Assembly: GCF_009755225.1 (NCBI RefSeq)
Contig: NZ_WQKZ01000003.1
Location: 806,001 to 870,000, forward strand
DNA: 64,000 nt
Source of the DNA: Hymenobacter ginkgonis
Lineage (GTDB): Bacteria > Bacteroidota > Bacteroidia > Cytophagales > Hymenobacteraceae
Direction: 5' to 3'
Under the pieces are notes generated by a model. That model was given only the letters and a program-made list of their open reading frames with translations. It had not been told where the DNA came from and made no database searches. Below, one piece after another: positions 11,001 through 21,353 of the stretch (positions are counted from its first letter, which is position 1; each line of letters opens with the position of its first letter). Position numbers and translations under genes: made by a program.

Positions 11001-11410
11001 AGTCGGTAGTCGATGGGCGCAAACGTACTGGGCCGGTGGTGCTGGGGCCAGTTGAATTCGATGCCGCCCGAAATCCACGGCCCCGTGAGGCCCACCAGCG
11101 CGGGTTTAATCACTTGGTTGTGATACACAAAATGGCGCTTTGCCAGCTTGTCGTAGGCCAGCTGCACGCGCCCGCCCAGCTCGGGCAAAATCATGATTTT
11201 CAGGTATTCATTCTCCAAAAACAGCCCCACGTAGGGCTGGTCGGTCTTAGTATCGTAAATCTTATCGACGATGGGATGCGGGTACACCGCGCCGCTGCTG
11301 CCCTGATACACCCGATTCTCGAAAAACATCGGGTTGCGGTCGGGCTCACCGATGCCATAGGTGGGAATGAGTACGGTTTCCTGCCAGATGTAGACTTCGG
11401 AAGTGGGCAT
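8054..11410 (-). CDS. DUF5107 and tetratricopeptide-repeat protein
   Basis: A 1118-residue protein without a signal peptide. The N-terminal 350 residues resemble DUF5107, a beta-rich domain with features of sugar-mutarotase-like folds (ENEYLKIMILPELGGRV, ISGGIEFNWPQHH, WTWGHGDFGRAWDRN). From about residue 480 to the end it is built of TPR-like helical repeats. Proteins of this kind sit in plant-polysaccharide loci of Bacteroidota and Actinobacteria, where a glycosidase-related role is suspected. Here it heads the run DUF5107, GH35, GH2. It is presumably cytoplasmic, unlike its secreted neighbours. Enzymatic function unproven. Confidence 0.8.
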   Translation of the reverse strand: MPTSEVYIWQETVLIPTYGIGEPDRNPMFFENRVYQGSSGAVYPHPIVDKIYDTKTDQPYVGLFLENEYLKIMILPELGGRVQLAYDKLAKRHFVYHNQVIKPALVGLTGPWISGGIEFNWPQHHRPSTFAPIDYRLEEHPDGSKTVWVNEVERMFHTKGLAGFTLYPGRAYLEIKAQLYNRTPLPQTFLWWANPAVRVNDDYQSVFPPDVNAVFDHGKRDVSAFPIATGTYYKVDYAPGTDISRYRNIPVPTSYMAINSAYDFVGGYEHDTQAGLLHVADHHVSPGKKQWTWGHGDFGRAWDRNLTDEDGPYIELMTGLFTDNQPDFSWLMPYEEKTFTQYFLPYRALGVVKNATQDVLLNVELTANEAVVQVFATSAQPDCRVLLLVAGQLVLNETQDLAPERPYARRLPMPPGTTESDLHMRVLGAAGTELLHYAPATNRQAALPEAARPALPPTEVTSNEQLFLTGQHLEQYRHATYSPVSYYEEALRRDPSDARCNNALGLWLLRRGQFAQSEVYFRQAVATLTQRNPNPYDGEAYYNLGLSLKYQNRPDEAYEAFFKATWSSAWQDGAYFAVAQLDLARGHYARALTHLGWSLDRNARNGRAYVLQAVALRKLDQPDKALQTCIVALERDGFNLGALAEQSASYEALGQPVEAAHSLAQLHELARAEAHNYLEYALDYAAAGRYSEAIKLLYSALPLAAPDLLLRYHLAHFHHLAGNEAAALSHLQAAADTPASLYFPNRLEDPAALQWATATLPADAQAPYLLGNLWYDKRQYAEAITAWEEAGARQPTFATVWRNLGLAYFNKRHDPSQALAFLERAFALNPGDARVFMELDQLRKRLNHSPQARLAHFKAHPVLVEFRDDLALERAALHNLLNQPARACELLLARQFHPWEGGEGKVAGQYLHSLVELAKTDLRAGHYAAAVAWLTQALAPSYPPNLGEGKLPGAQENDTHYWLGCAYQGLGELTLARQAWQQAAAGSAAPAAALFYNDQQPDKIFYQGLALRQLGQHDAAQTRFEQLLAYSQEHQHDTVQLDYFAVSLPDLLIFDDDLSRRNAIHCQYLMGLGHSGLGQPTAAEAAFHEVLRQDAAHLGAHTHLALLETLAADAPAVG

Positions 11411-11466
11411 AAGTATGAGTTTTTTATCTATATCTGAAACTATCTGGCCATGCAGAAAACTACTCG

Positions 11467-11565
11467 GTCATGCAGAGCGCAGCGAAGCATCTCGCGTGCT
11501 TCAACTAACTCAATCGATTGAGAATTACTACCCCACGCGAGATGCTTCGCTACGCTCTGCATGAC
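11467..11565. repeat. Dispersed long palindrome, copy 1
   Basis: Two 32-base arms (11467-11498 and 11534-11565) are reverse complements with one mismatch, separated by a 35-base AT-richer centre. The arm core CGAAGCATCTC and the outer GTCATGC are shared with the palindromes at 18206-18297 and 50087-50176. It lies between the sugar porter and the DUF5107 gene, both on the minus strand. It may act as a terminator or mRNA-stabilising hairpin, or be a small non-autonomous repeat element. Confidence 0.75.
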
Positions 11566-11579
11566 TGGGCGGTTTGTCC

Positions 11580-12953
11580 TCAATGCCGGGCGAAGGTGCC
11601 TTCTAGCTGCTCCAGCGTCTGGCCTTTGGTTTCCTTCACCTTGGCTCGCACGAAGAAGAAGCCCGCCAGGCAAATACCCGCGTACAGATAGAACGGCCCG
11701 TAAGTGCCAATAGCCTGAACCATAATGGGAAAGGTGAATACCAGCATGAAATAGGCACCCCACAGCGCCACCGTCGCCACCGACGAGGCCACGCCCCGGA
11801 TGCGGGTCGGGAAAATCTCGGAAATCACCACCCACGTCACCGGGGCCAGCGACAGCCCATAAGTGCTAATGGCCGCCAGCACCACCCCCGACACCAGCCC
11901 AGGTGCGGCGTGCGTTTGCAGCAAAAAAGCCAGCGCTAGGTAGCTCACCGTCAGTCCCAGCGCCCCAAACAGCAGCAATGGCCGCCGCCCCAATCTATCG
12001 ACTAAGAACATAGCTACCAGTGTGAAAGCCAGATTTACCACGCCAATACCAATGGTTTCGAGCAGCTGGCGGTTCAAGTCAGCGCCCACTGCTGCGAAGA
12101 TGGTACTTGTGTAGTTGAACACCACATTGATGCCGCAAAACTGCTGGAATACAGCCAGTACTACCCCCACCACCACGGCCGGCCGCACGTCGGCGCTCAG
12201 CACATCACGAAACCGGGCCTTGGGTTCGCCACTGCTTGCCCGCGTGGCCAATTCAGCCAGCGTGGCTTCCACAAAGGCGGGGTTGCCGATTTTATGCAGC
12301 ACGGCTTCGGCCCGTGGTACCTGGCCCGCCTGGGCCAGCCAGCGGGGGCTTTCGGGCAGCCACAGCACGCCCACCAAGAACAGTATTGCCGGCACTGCGC
12401 CCAGCCCAAACATCCAGCGCCAGGCATCGGGGCCTTGGTCAGCTAGCAGGTAATTCACCAGATTCGTCACCAGAATACCTACTACCACGGTGAGCTGGTT
12501 GATGGCCACATTGCGCCCCCGCACGGCAGCCGGCGACACCTCAGCGATGTAAAGCGGACTCAGCATCGACGCCATGCCCACGCCAATACCAGCCGCAAAG
12601 CGCGCCACTACAAACAGCGCTAGGCCCGGCGCAAAGGCCATCGCCAGCGACGACCCGGCGAAGATGCCCGCCGCCAGCAGCAGTCCCGGCCGCCGCCCAT
12701 AGCGGTCGGCCAGCTGGCCCGCCACCAAGCACCCGGCCATGCAGCCCAGCGCTAGGGAGCCCGTGAGAAAGCCTTCCCACCAGGCATCGAGCGCAAACTC
12801 GCGCCGCAAAAACGGCAGCGCCCCCGAAATCACCGCAAAGTCGAAGCCGAACAGATAGCCGCCCAGCGCTGCAATGAAGGCAATGCCCACCACGTAGGGC
12901 GTATTGACGGCACTGGTACCTGGGGCCGGCGGGGCGGGAAGAACGTAGGGCAT
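11580..12953 (-). CDS. MFS sugar porter (XylE/GalP-type sugar:H+ symporter)
   Basis: A 457-residue inner-membrane protein with twelve predicted hydrophobic spans. Sugar-porter signatures are visible: GGYLFGFDFAVISGALPFL in span 1, DRYGRRP in loop 2-3, PESPRWL before the central loop, DRLGRRPLL in loop 8-9, and a C-terminal KETKGQTLEQLE in place of PETKG. The ATG at 12953 is chosen because upstream residues of the longer frame are not family-like. The likely role is uptake of a pentose or hexose released by the neighbouring hydrolases. It is divergent from an AraC regulator across 131 bases. Confidence 0.9.
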   Translation of the reverse strand: MPYVLPAPPAPGTSAVNTPYVVGIAFIAALGGYLFGFDFAVISGALPFLRREFALDAWWEGFLTGSLALGCMAGCLVAGQLADRYGRRPGLLLAAGIFAGSSLAMAFAPGLALFVVARFAAGIGVGMASMLSPLYIAEVSPAAVRGRNVAINQLTVVVGILVTNLVNYLLADQGPDAWRWMFGLGAVPAILFLVGVLWLPESPRWLAQAGQVPRAEAVLHKIGNPAFVEATLAELATRASSGEPKARFRDVLSADVRPAVVVGVVLAVFQQFCGINVVFNYTSTIFAAVGADLNRQLLETIGIGVVNLAFTLVAMFLVDRLGRRPLLLFGALGLTVSYLALAFLLQTHAAPGLVSGVVLAAISTYGLSLAPVTWVVISEIFPTRIRGVASSVATVALWGAYFMLVFTFPIMVQAIGTYGPFYLYAGICLAGFFFVRAKVKETKGQTLEQLEGTFARH

Positions 12954-13048
12954 AGCGGGTGGGAACAGTAGAGCGAAGCAGCACAAAGGTGGAAAGTACA
13001 CCCCCGAACACAAATAGCTTTTCCAACTGAAAAGATGGACAATACGCT

Positions 13049-13056
13049 TATATTTG
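13049..13056 (+). promoter_or_regulatory. Bacteroidota -7 promoter element of the AraC gene
   Basis: TATATTTG matches the Bacteroidota -7 consensus TAnnTTTG and lies 28 bases before the ATG at 13085. The upstream TTTTCC around 13018 is only a weak -33 match. Inferred from sequence only. Confidence 0.4.
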
Positions 13057-13084
13057 GGTTCGTCAAAAGTACTTCCTCGCCTGT

Positions 13085-13957
13085 ATGAAAGACGGTTTTC
13101 GGGGGCAGCGCTCGTACAGCATGCCTGCCCCGCTGCTCGCGCAGCTGCTCGCCCACCCGTTGTGTCAGGGGCTGTACCTCACCGATATCGGTTTTTACCC
13201 CGCCGCTCGCTTACATAAGCGGGCGCGGCGCGCGGGTAGCCCCCAGTACATCCTGCTCTACTGCGTGCACGGCGAGGGCTGGTACCAGATAGGAGGGGAG
13301 GGGCGGCGGGCGCTCAAAGCCAACCAATGGATAATTCTGCCGGCCGAAACGGCCCATCGCTACGGAGCCGACGATGCCACTCCCTGGACTATTTATTGGC
13401 TGCACTTTGCAGGCTCGCAAGCTGCCGCGCTCTATACCTATTTATGCGAAAGCTCTTTGGGTAAGCCAATTACTATAACGTTTGCCGACGAGCGGCTGCG
13501 TTTGTTTGAAGCCATTTTCGCGCAACTAATGCAGTTGCCCGAGCCCGATAGCCTGGTGCAGGCCTGCCTCCACTTGCCACACTTTCTGGCTACGCTGGCC
13601 CCAGTGGGAAGCCTTGTGGCGCAGCCCACCGCTGCCGCCGAGGTAGTAGCCAACTCCATTACCTACATGCGGCAACATTTGGAACGGGCCGTGACGGTGC
13701 CCGAGCTGGCCAAGCAGGCGGGGCTGTCGGGCTCGCACTATTCGGCCTTATTTCGGGCTCAGACCGGGCGGCCGCCCATCATGTTTTTTAACTCGTTGAA
13801 GGTGCAGCGAGCCTGTGAGCAGCTATTGCACACTGCTTTGCCAGTCAAGGATATAGCAGGGCAATTGGGTGTTGAGGATGCGTATTATTTTTCCCGCTTA
13901 TTTACAAAGGTGATGGGCAGTTCGCCCCGGCAGTTTCGGCAGGCGCACGCGGGGTAG
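13085..13957 (+). CDS. AraC family transcriptional regulator
   Basis: A 290-residue protein. The N-terminal half (about 25-150) is a cupin-type ligand-binding domain (YILLYCVHGEGWYQIGG, ILPAETAHRYGADDATPWTIYWLHF). The C-terminal part (about 190-288) has the two helix-turn-helix motifs of AraC proteins: VPELAKQAGLSGSHYSALFRAQTG, then VKDIAGQLGVEDAYYFSRLFTKVMGSSPRQFR. It is divergent from the sugar porter, so it most likely senses a sugar and controls the porter and perhaps the downstream glycosidases. Confidence 0.88.
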   Translation: MKDGFRGQRSYSMPAPLLAQLLAHPLCQGLYLTDIGFYPAARLHKRARRAGSPQYILLYCVHGEGWYQIGGEGRRALKANQWIILPAETAHRYGADDATPWTIYWLHFAGSQAAALYTYLCESSLGKPITITFADERLRLFEAIFAQLMQLPEPDSLVQACLHLPHFLATLAPVGSLVAQPTAAAEVVANSITYMRQHLERAVTVPELAKQAGLSGSHYSALFRAQTGRPPIMFFNSLKVQRACEQLLHTALPVKDIAGQLGVEDAYYFSRLFTKVMGSSPRQFRQAHAG

Positions 13958-14072
13958 TAAAAGGGTAGGGGTAACAACACTAGGAGGAACAGGTAAGGGT
14001 AGAAAAGTACGTCAAAACGACTACAGCGCTTTGGGTCAAACAACGTTTTATTTCGCTATTATTGCCCACGGA

Positions 14073-14351
14073 CTAGGTAGTGCTACAGTGAGCATGTGCC
14101 TTAGCCGTGGAGCCAGCCATGCTAATGACTTGCGCCGCGCCGTAGCGGTCGCTGAGCATACCCAGTACGGGGGCCGAAAACAGCGGCATCCCCAGAAAAA
14201 GCGCCGTACTCAGCTACAGCTGCATCAGGCCGCGCACAAAGGCTGGCAGCACCGGCCCGATGGCCGAGCTCGCCACCACATCCAGAAACAGGATAGTGAT
14301 AATTAACCAAATGCGGTGGTCAAGGGAAGTGCTGGGTACGAGGGGTTTCAT
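14073..14351 (-). pseudogene. MFS transporter fragment, stop-interrupted and truncated
   Basis: Reading from an ATG at 14351 the frame gives a typical MFS start: a first membrane span (IWLIITILFLDVVASSAIGPVLPAFV), then an in-frame TAG, then span 2 and the loop motif GMLSDRYGAAQV, which matches the conserved GxLSDRxGRR of drug-type MFS proteins. The sequence stops resembling the family soon after and hits TAG at 14073. Only the first two of twelve spans remain. It is a dead remnant, probably of a drug or sugar efflux transporter. Confidence 0.7.
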
Positions 14352-14386
14352 GAGATGCTATGTTCTGGCAGCCAGCCAAGTGACTG

Positions 14387-14439
14387 GCACTAAAAAATAA
14401 TCCGGTCCAGCGTAGCTGAACCGGATTATTTTTTAGTGC
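14387..14439 (-). terminator. Hairpin terminator of the general stress gene
   Basis: Two 25-base arms (14387-14411 and 14415-14439) pair almost perfectly around a 3-base loop, with A/T tracts at the foot on both strands. It lies just downstream of the minus-strand pyridoxamine oxidase-like gene ending at 14454 and could also stop plus-strand readthrough. Confidence 0.75.
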
Positions 14440-14453
14440 TATTTAGCAAATAC

Positions 14454-14990
14454 TTACACTGACAGCTTACCTTCAATAGAGTCGTCCAAAGTCTGGCCGA
14501 TGGCGGCCCCAATAGCTGTTTTGACCAACGCCACGGCGTTGCCGTGTTTGTTGTCCCAGTAGTAGCCATCCGTCACGGCTACCTTGATAACGGTGATACG
14601 CGGGTCGTCTTCGCCCTCTGTAAACCAAGCCTTCAAAATCGGATTCCACAACTCGTGGATGCGCGCTTTATCAGTCGAGATGGTAGCTGTGCCCACCACG
14701 CTTAGAAAGTCGGAATGCGCCGAGCCCTGAAAGAGTAGCTGCACTCGGTTGTCTTCCTGAAGCTCCTGGTTTTTGTGGCTGTCATTAGAGCTGAGAAACC
14801 AGAAATTGCCTTCCTCATCAACCTGCTGCACGGCCATCGGCCGGGTGGCCGGCACGGTGGCGGCCCGAAACTTGGTGCTGAAGAAGCAGGTGTTGGTTTT
14901 GTTCGCCAGCTCTTTGATTTTCTTCACCGCGTCGGCTTGGTGCAAGTCTTCGTGGTTGTGCTCGGGTTGTTGTTGATTGATGCTGTCCAT
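14454..14990 (-). CDS. Pyridoxamine 5'-phosphate oxidase-like general stress protein
   Basis: A 178-residue cytoplasmic protein of the general stress protein 26 family, a split-barrel flavin-binding fold. Visible features are FFSTKFRAATVPATRPMAV (strand that contacts the flavin), FWFLSSNDSHKNQELQEDNRVQLLF and DKARIHELWNPILKAWFTEGEDDPRI. Family members bind FMN/FAD and are induced by stress; they are not pyridoxamine oxidases proper. It is a single-gene unit with its own hairpin terminator. Confidence 0.85.
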   Translation of the reverse strand: MDSINQQQPEHNHEDLHQADAVKKIKELANKTNTCFFSTKFRAATVPATRPMAVQQVDEEGNFWFLSSNDSHKNQELQEDNRVQLLFQGSAHSDFLSVVGTATISTDKARIHELWNPILKAWFTEGEDDPRITVIKVAVTDGYYWDNKHGNAVALVKTAIGAAIGQTLDDSIEGKLSV

Positions 14991-15194
14991 CAGGCAAATA
15001 GTTAGGAAAAGGAAAGAATGAAGCCACTAGCTGGCGTAGGCCTTACGAGTATACTTAGCGCAGGTTGGCAACTTATCTAATCGTCTTTTTCGCTGCCCGA
15101 TTTCTAAACACGCTCTTCAGTCTTTCACGACATACGAAAGGGTAAGACCCCATTCTCTCCAAATTTACTTGACCACTTCAGTAAGCAATAGGCG

Positions 15195-16160
15195 TTACTT
15201 AGCGGGTGCCACCCCGCTGGTTGTCTGCACGATAGGCTTAATAGTGCCGTCTGAGTTGTAGTGCAGCTCATCGACGCAAATGGAGCGCCGGTAGCTGCCG
15301 CCGGTGGGCAAGGAGCCGTTGTGGTAGAAGAAGTAGCTCTTGCCCTTGTAGTCGATGATGCCGGGGTGAGTCGTGAAGCTGTTGGGCACGTTGCCTTGGA
15401 TGATGCCCTGGTACGTCCACGGGCCGGTGGCGCTGGGGGCGGTGCAGTAGTCAATCATTTCGGGCTTGGTGCCGGCGCTGGCGTACACGAGGTAGTACAG
15501 CTTTTTGCGCTTGTACACCCAAGGACCTTCGATGTAGTTCTTGGGGGTGAAGGTGATGATGGGGCCGGCCAGCTCCGTCATGCTGTCCTTGAGCTTCACC
15601 CACCGGCAGCTGCCGTTGCCCCAGTAGAGGTAGGCCTGCTTATCGTCGTCGATGAACACGGTGGGGTCGATATCGTCCCAGGCGTGCGGCTTATCGGTGG
15701 TCATCTCATTCACGATAAGCGCCTTGCCGATGGCATCCTTAAACGGGCCGGTGGGGCGGTCCGACACGGCCACGCCGATGGCCGCGCCGCCCTGGCTCTG
15801 GTCGTCTTTCTTATGAAACGTGGCCACAAACCAGTAGAACTTGCCGTTGCGGTACACGCACTGCGCCGCGTAGGCATCGCCGGTGGCCCAGGCGAAGGTC
15901 TTGGGCGAGAGACGCTTGCCGTAGGACTGCCAGTGCACCATGTCGGTGGTGGAGTAGATGCGCCAGTCGGGCATCTTGTAGTTCGTTTCCTGCACCGAGG
16001 CCGTGTCGTGGCCGGTGTACAAAAACAGCGTATCGCGGTACACTAGCGGCGCCGGGTCGGCCGTGAAGGCGTCTTTGATAATCGGGTTTTGCGCCCGCAG
16101 GGGCTGGCTGGCGCCGGCGGCCAGCAGGCCCGTGAGCAGAAAAAGAAAGGTCTTTTTCAT
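15195..16160 (-). CDS. Glycoside hydrolase family 43 protein (five-bladed beta-propeller)
   Basis: A 321-residue secreted protein with a signal peptide (residues 1-23). The GH43 acidic triad is visible: the aspartate in FTADPAPLVY near residue 35 (general base), the aspartate in DDIDPTVFID near residue 165 (pKa modulator) and the glutamate in YIEGPWVYKR near residue 210 (acid). It is a single catalytic domain without an accessory module. Inverting alpha-L-arabinofuranosidase or beta-xylosidase activity on arabinoxylan fragments is likely. It is the last hydrolase of the xylan-type cluster, 46 bases after the double esterase. Confidence 0.85.
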   Translation of the reverse strand: MKKTFLFLLTGLLAAGASQPLRAQNPIIKDAFTADPAPLVYRDTLFLYTGHDTASVQETNYKMPDWRIYSTTDMVHWQSYGKRLSPKTFAWATGDAYAAQCVYRNGKFYWFVATFHKKDDQSQGGAAIGVAVSDRPTGPFKDAIGKALIVNEMTTDKPHAWDDIDPTVFIDDDKQAYLYWGNGSCRWVKLKDSMTELAGPIITFTPKNYIEGPWVYKRKKLYYLVYASAGTKPEMIDYCTAPSATGPWTYQGIIQGNVPNSFTTHPGIIDYKGKSYFFYHNGSLPTGGSYRRSICVDELHYNSDGTIKPIVQTTSGVAPAK

Positions 16161-16205
16161 CGAAACAGCATAGGAAAATTCGAAAGAAGCGAAAGCAGAA
16201 ATTAC

Positions 16206-18297
<2,092 letters not shown>

Positions 18298-18332
18298 CCT
18301 GGCGATAGGAGGCCTGGCGACGGTTTCTATGC

Positions 18333-19682
18333 TCACTCAAACTTGACCCAGTCAATTGCCACGGGGCTATTCGTTTGGGAGGAAACGACCAGCGTATGCG
18401 TGCCGGGCTTGAATGCAGTCAGGGGCGCCTTCACCTCCTGCCACTGGCTGCCCTTGGGCACGGTTACCTGGGCTAGCAGCGGGCCAGTGGCCCCGTCTAG
18501 CCGCAGCTGTACCGTGGCGCCCGCGGCAGCCTGCGTGCGGAGCGTCACTGTGCGGAGCGCTTGCTTGCCGAAGGCTACCCCATTGTACTGCACCCAGGCC
18601 TGGGGACTGGCAAACACGGTTTTCCAGCCCTGAAACTTGTTCAGGGTATCCAGGAAGGCGATGGACGCGCCGTGGCTGCTCAGGCGGCTGTAGCGGTCGA
18701 GCTGAATTTTCTGCCGGGCGTCAGTCAGGCCCACGCCGCGCAGGGTGGGCACCACCTTACGGATGGCACCCGTGGGCTCGAAAAACAGGCTATCCAAGCG
18801 GATAGACCGGTTTTTGTCGAAGCTTGGCGACAAGTCGTTGTGGTGGTAAAACAAGTACCACTGGTTCTCGAACTCCAGAATGGAATGGTGGTTGGTCCAG
18901 CAGCCAGTGGGCGACTCGTCCATGAGGACGCCCTGCACCGTGAACGGCCCCAGGGGGCTAGTGCTGGTGGCGTATTCGAGGCGCTCGGTTTTGTTGGCTA
19001 CGTGCGGGTAGGTGAGGTAGTAGGTGCCGTTGCGCTCAAACAGGTAGGGACCTTCCTTGAGGCCTTTGGTCGGCAGCTCGCCCAGCGTCTGGGGCTCGGA
19101 GGCCAGCTCCAGCATGTTCTCCTTCAGCTTGGCCCCGTAGATGTTGCCCTGCGACCAATACAGGTAGGCCTGCCCGTCCTTGTCAATGAACACGTTGGGG
19201 TCGATGCCGCGCACTCCCTTGATGGGTAGCGGCTGCGGCACGAAGGGCCCGGTAGGCTTATCGCCTACGGCCACCCCCACCGTAAAGCCCTTATTGATAG
19301 TAGTATCCCGCGGGGTAGAGGGGAAGTAGAAGTAATACTTGCCGTTGCGGTAGCCGCAGTCGGGCGCCCACATGCTGTAGCTGTCGGGCTTCACCCAGGG
19401 CACCTTGTTTTGCGTCACTAGCACGCCGTGGTCGGTCCAGTCGGTGAGGTTGGCGGAGGAAAACACGTGGTAGTCCTCCATCGCAAACCAGCCGACACGG
19501 CCGCGCCCTGGGGTGGCCAGAATATCGTGCGACGGGTACACGTACACCCGGCCATTAAACACGCGCGCCGACGGGTCGGCCGTGAACTGGTTGGTAATAA
19601 ACGGGTTTTGTGCCCTAACAGTGCTTCCCAACAGCGGGCCGGCCAGCACGCTCAGGAGATAAAACAGTCGGTAATTCACCAT
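18333..19682 (-). CDS. Glycoside hydrolase family 43 protein with C-terminal CBM6-like module
   Basis: A 449-residue secreted protein. After the signal peptide the GH43 propeller (about 25-320) shows FTADPSARVFNGRVYVYPSHD (base aspartate), GIDPNVFIDKDGQAYLYW and LKEGPYLFERNGTYYLTY (acid glutamate). The last 125 residues form a beta-sandwich ending in TLVVSSQTNSPVAIDWVKFE, typical of CBM6-like carbohydrate-binding modules. GH43 plus CBM6 proteins usually act on arabinoxylan (arabinofuranohydrolase or xylosidase). It lies 51 bases after the next GH43 gene. Confidence 0.87.
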   Translation of the reverse strand: MVNYRLFYLLSVLAGPLLGSTVRAQNPFITNQFTADPSARVFNGRVYVYPSHDILATPGRGRVGWFAMEDYHVFSSANLTDWTDHGVLVTQNKVPWVKPDSYSMWAPDCGYRNGKYYFYFPSTPRDTTINKGFTVGVAVGDKPTGPFVPQPLPIKGVRGIDPNVFIDKDGQAYLYWSQGNIYGAKLKENMLELASEPQTLGELPTKGLKEGPYLFERNGTYYLTYPHVANKTERLEYATSTSPLGPFTVQGVLMDESPTGCWTNHHSILEFENQWYLFYHHNDLSPSFDKNRSIRLDSLFFEPTGAIRKVVPTLRGVGLTDARQKIQLDRYSRLSSHGASIAFLDTLNKFQGWKTVFASPQAWVQYNGVAFGKQALRTVTLRTQAAAGATVQLRLDGATGPLLAQVTVPKGSQWQEVKAPLTAFKPGTHTLVVSSQTNSPVAIDWVKFE

Positions 19683-19733
19683 CAGGTCAGGGAGGGGGTA
19701 AGGGGTGGGGTGGCAGGCGCAGTGTCGCGCAGC

Positions 19734-21323
19734 TTACTTCGGCGCGGTGGTCGTGTTCGCAAGGCGGAAATAGTCGAAATCGGCGTAGCCGCCGGGGTTT
19801 TTGGTGGCATAGGAGAAAAGCCCAAAGCGATAGCCCATAAAGTGGGGTAGCGTGTAGGCCATTTTGAGCGGCCCACCAATGGCCTGCCACGTGCGGCCAT
19901 CGAGGCTGTAGTAGAACGTCGCCACGTCCTTGCGCTCCGTAAAGTCACATTCCGCCTTCAGGTAAACGGTAGCCTGCGTGAGCGGCAGGCGTTGCAGCTC
20001 GACGGGCTTTTCCGACTCGGCGCTGACCATGACGATGGCTTTGGCGCCGTTGCGGTAGTCTACCCCTACCAGGCCGTACCGCTTTTGCACGAGGGCCAGG
20101 CCGGCCAAGTCCCCGTCCTTCAGGTGCGACACGTCGAGGGCCGTCGTGCCGGTGCAGGTCGGGCCGATGGTGCGCTGGGTCAGGGTGTTGCGCGCCAGCA
20201 GGAAGGAGGTGTCCACGCGGCCGGTTCGGAGGCGCAGGTAGCCAGTGCGGGCGCTGAGCGACCACAGGGCGTTGTCGGGGTTGTGGTTCCACTGCCACAC
20301 CAGCGGCAGGGCCGGCTCGCCCGCCCGGCGCGCAAACTCATCGGAGGCTACCAAGCCGGAAATCAGGCCCTGGCTGGGGGGTAGGGCCAGCGTTTGGGGC
20401 ACTTTGCCTGCCGTGCCCAGCACCGGCCAGCCCGCTTGCCACTGCACCGGCACCAGGTACGGAATGCGGCCTACCGCGCCAAAATCGCGGAACAAGTACG
20501 CAAACCACTCCCCGCCGGGCGTGTCGATGAGGCCGCCCTGAGCCACGCCCAGGTCTTGCAGCGCCACGCGGCCCTCGTAGGGCCCCTGAATGTTGTCGGC
20601 CCGGTGCACGATGACCGTCCGCATGCCGCCCTTGGGCCAAGTGATGTTGAAGAGGTAGTACTTCCCCTTGATTTTGAACAGCTGCGACCCCTCCGCTGGT
20701 AGGCCGAGATTGGGGCCGGCCGGGGCGCTGGCATTCTCGATGATGACCTGCGGCGTCGTGCCCGGCTGGAGGCCCGACACGTCGGCGGTGAGTTCGGCCA
20801 GTTGAATCTTGTCCGAGCCGTAGACCATGTACACGCGGCCATCGTCGTCGAAAAACAACGAATGGTCGTGCAGGCTTGGCCGGAAGGAAATCGCTTTCCA
20901 GGGGCCTTTTTCAATGTTTTTGGTCGAATACACGTGCGTCTTGCCCGTGGTTTGGGCAAACGTACTGACGTAGTACGTGCCCTGGTGGTAGCGCAGGCTG
21001 CTGGCCCACGAGCCGTGCCCGTAGGTGCTCTGGCCGGGCGCCAGGTTCAGGGCATCGACGCTGGCCAGGGTATCGTAGGCGTAGCTCACTAAGCGCCAGT
21101 TAACCAAGTCCTTCGACTTCATGATGGGCACCCCCGGACTCAGGTGCATAGTCGTACTGCTCATGTAGTACGTTTTGCCTACCCGAATCATCGACAGGTC
21201 GGGCACATCGGCAAACAGTACGGGGTTTTGCGCCTGCTGCCCTTGCGCCAGCCGCGGCGCACCAACGGCCGCCGCGAAGAGGATGCCGACGAGTAAACTA
21301 CTCCGCTTCAGAAAGTAAAGCAT
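19734..21323 (-). CDS. Glycoside hydrolase family 43 beta-xylosidase/arabinofuranosidase
   Basis: A 529-residue secreted protein. The propeller starts with LFADVPDLSMIRVGKTYYMSSTTMH, in which the base aspartate is the D of PDLS. The next acidic site is in HDHSLFFDDDGRVYMVYG. The acid glutamate is probably in LPAEGSQLFKIKGKYYLF. The C-terminal 200 residues are a concanavalin-like beta-sandwich, as in XynB-type GH43 enzymes. Expected to trim xylo- or arabino-oligosaccharides in the periplasm or at the surface. It lies 30 bases after the GH8 gene, so the two are probably in one operon. Confidence 0.85.
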   Translation of the reverse strand: MLYFLKRSSLLVGILFAAAVGAPRLAQGQQAQNPVLFADVPDLSMIRVGKTYYMSSTTMHLSPGVPIMKSKDLVNWRLVSYAYDTLASVDALNLAPGQSTYGHGSWASSLRYHQGTYYVSTFAQTTGKTHVYSTKNIEKGPWKAISFRPSLHDHSLFFDDDGRVYMVYGSDKIQLAELTADVSGLQPGTTPQVIIENASAPAGPNLGLPAEGSQLFKIKGKYYLFNITWPKGGMRTVIVHRADNIQGPYEGRVALQDLGVAQGGLIDTPGGEWFAYLFRDFGAVGRIPYLVPVQWQAGWPVLGTAGKVPQTLALPPSQGLISGLVASDEFARRAGEPALPLVWQWNHNPDNALWSLSARTGYLRLRTGRVDTSFLLARNTLTQRTIGPTCTGTTALDVSHLKDGDLAGLALVQKRYGLVGVDYRNGAKAIVMVSAESEKPVELQRLPLTQATVYLKAECDFTERKDVATFYYSLDGRTWQAIGGPLKMAYTLPHFMGYRFGLFSYATKNPGGYADFDYFRLANTTTAPK

Positions 21324-21353
21324 AGCTGAAAGACTACCAACGCCAGGGAGTGG

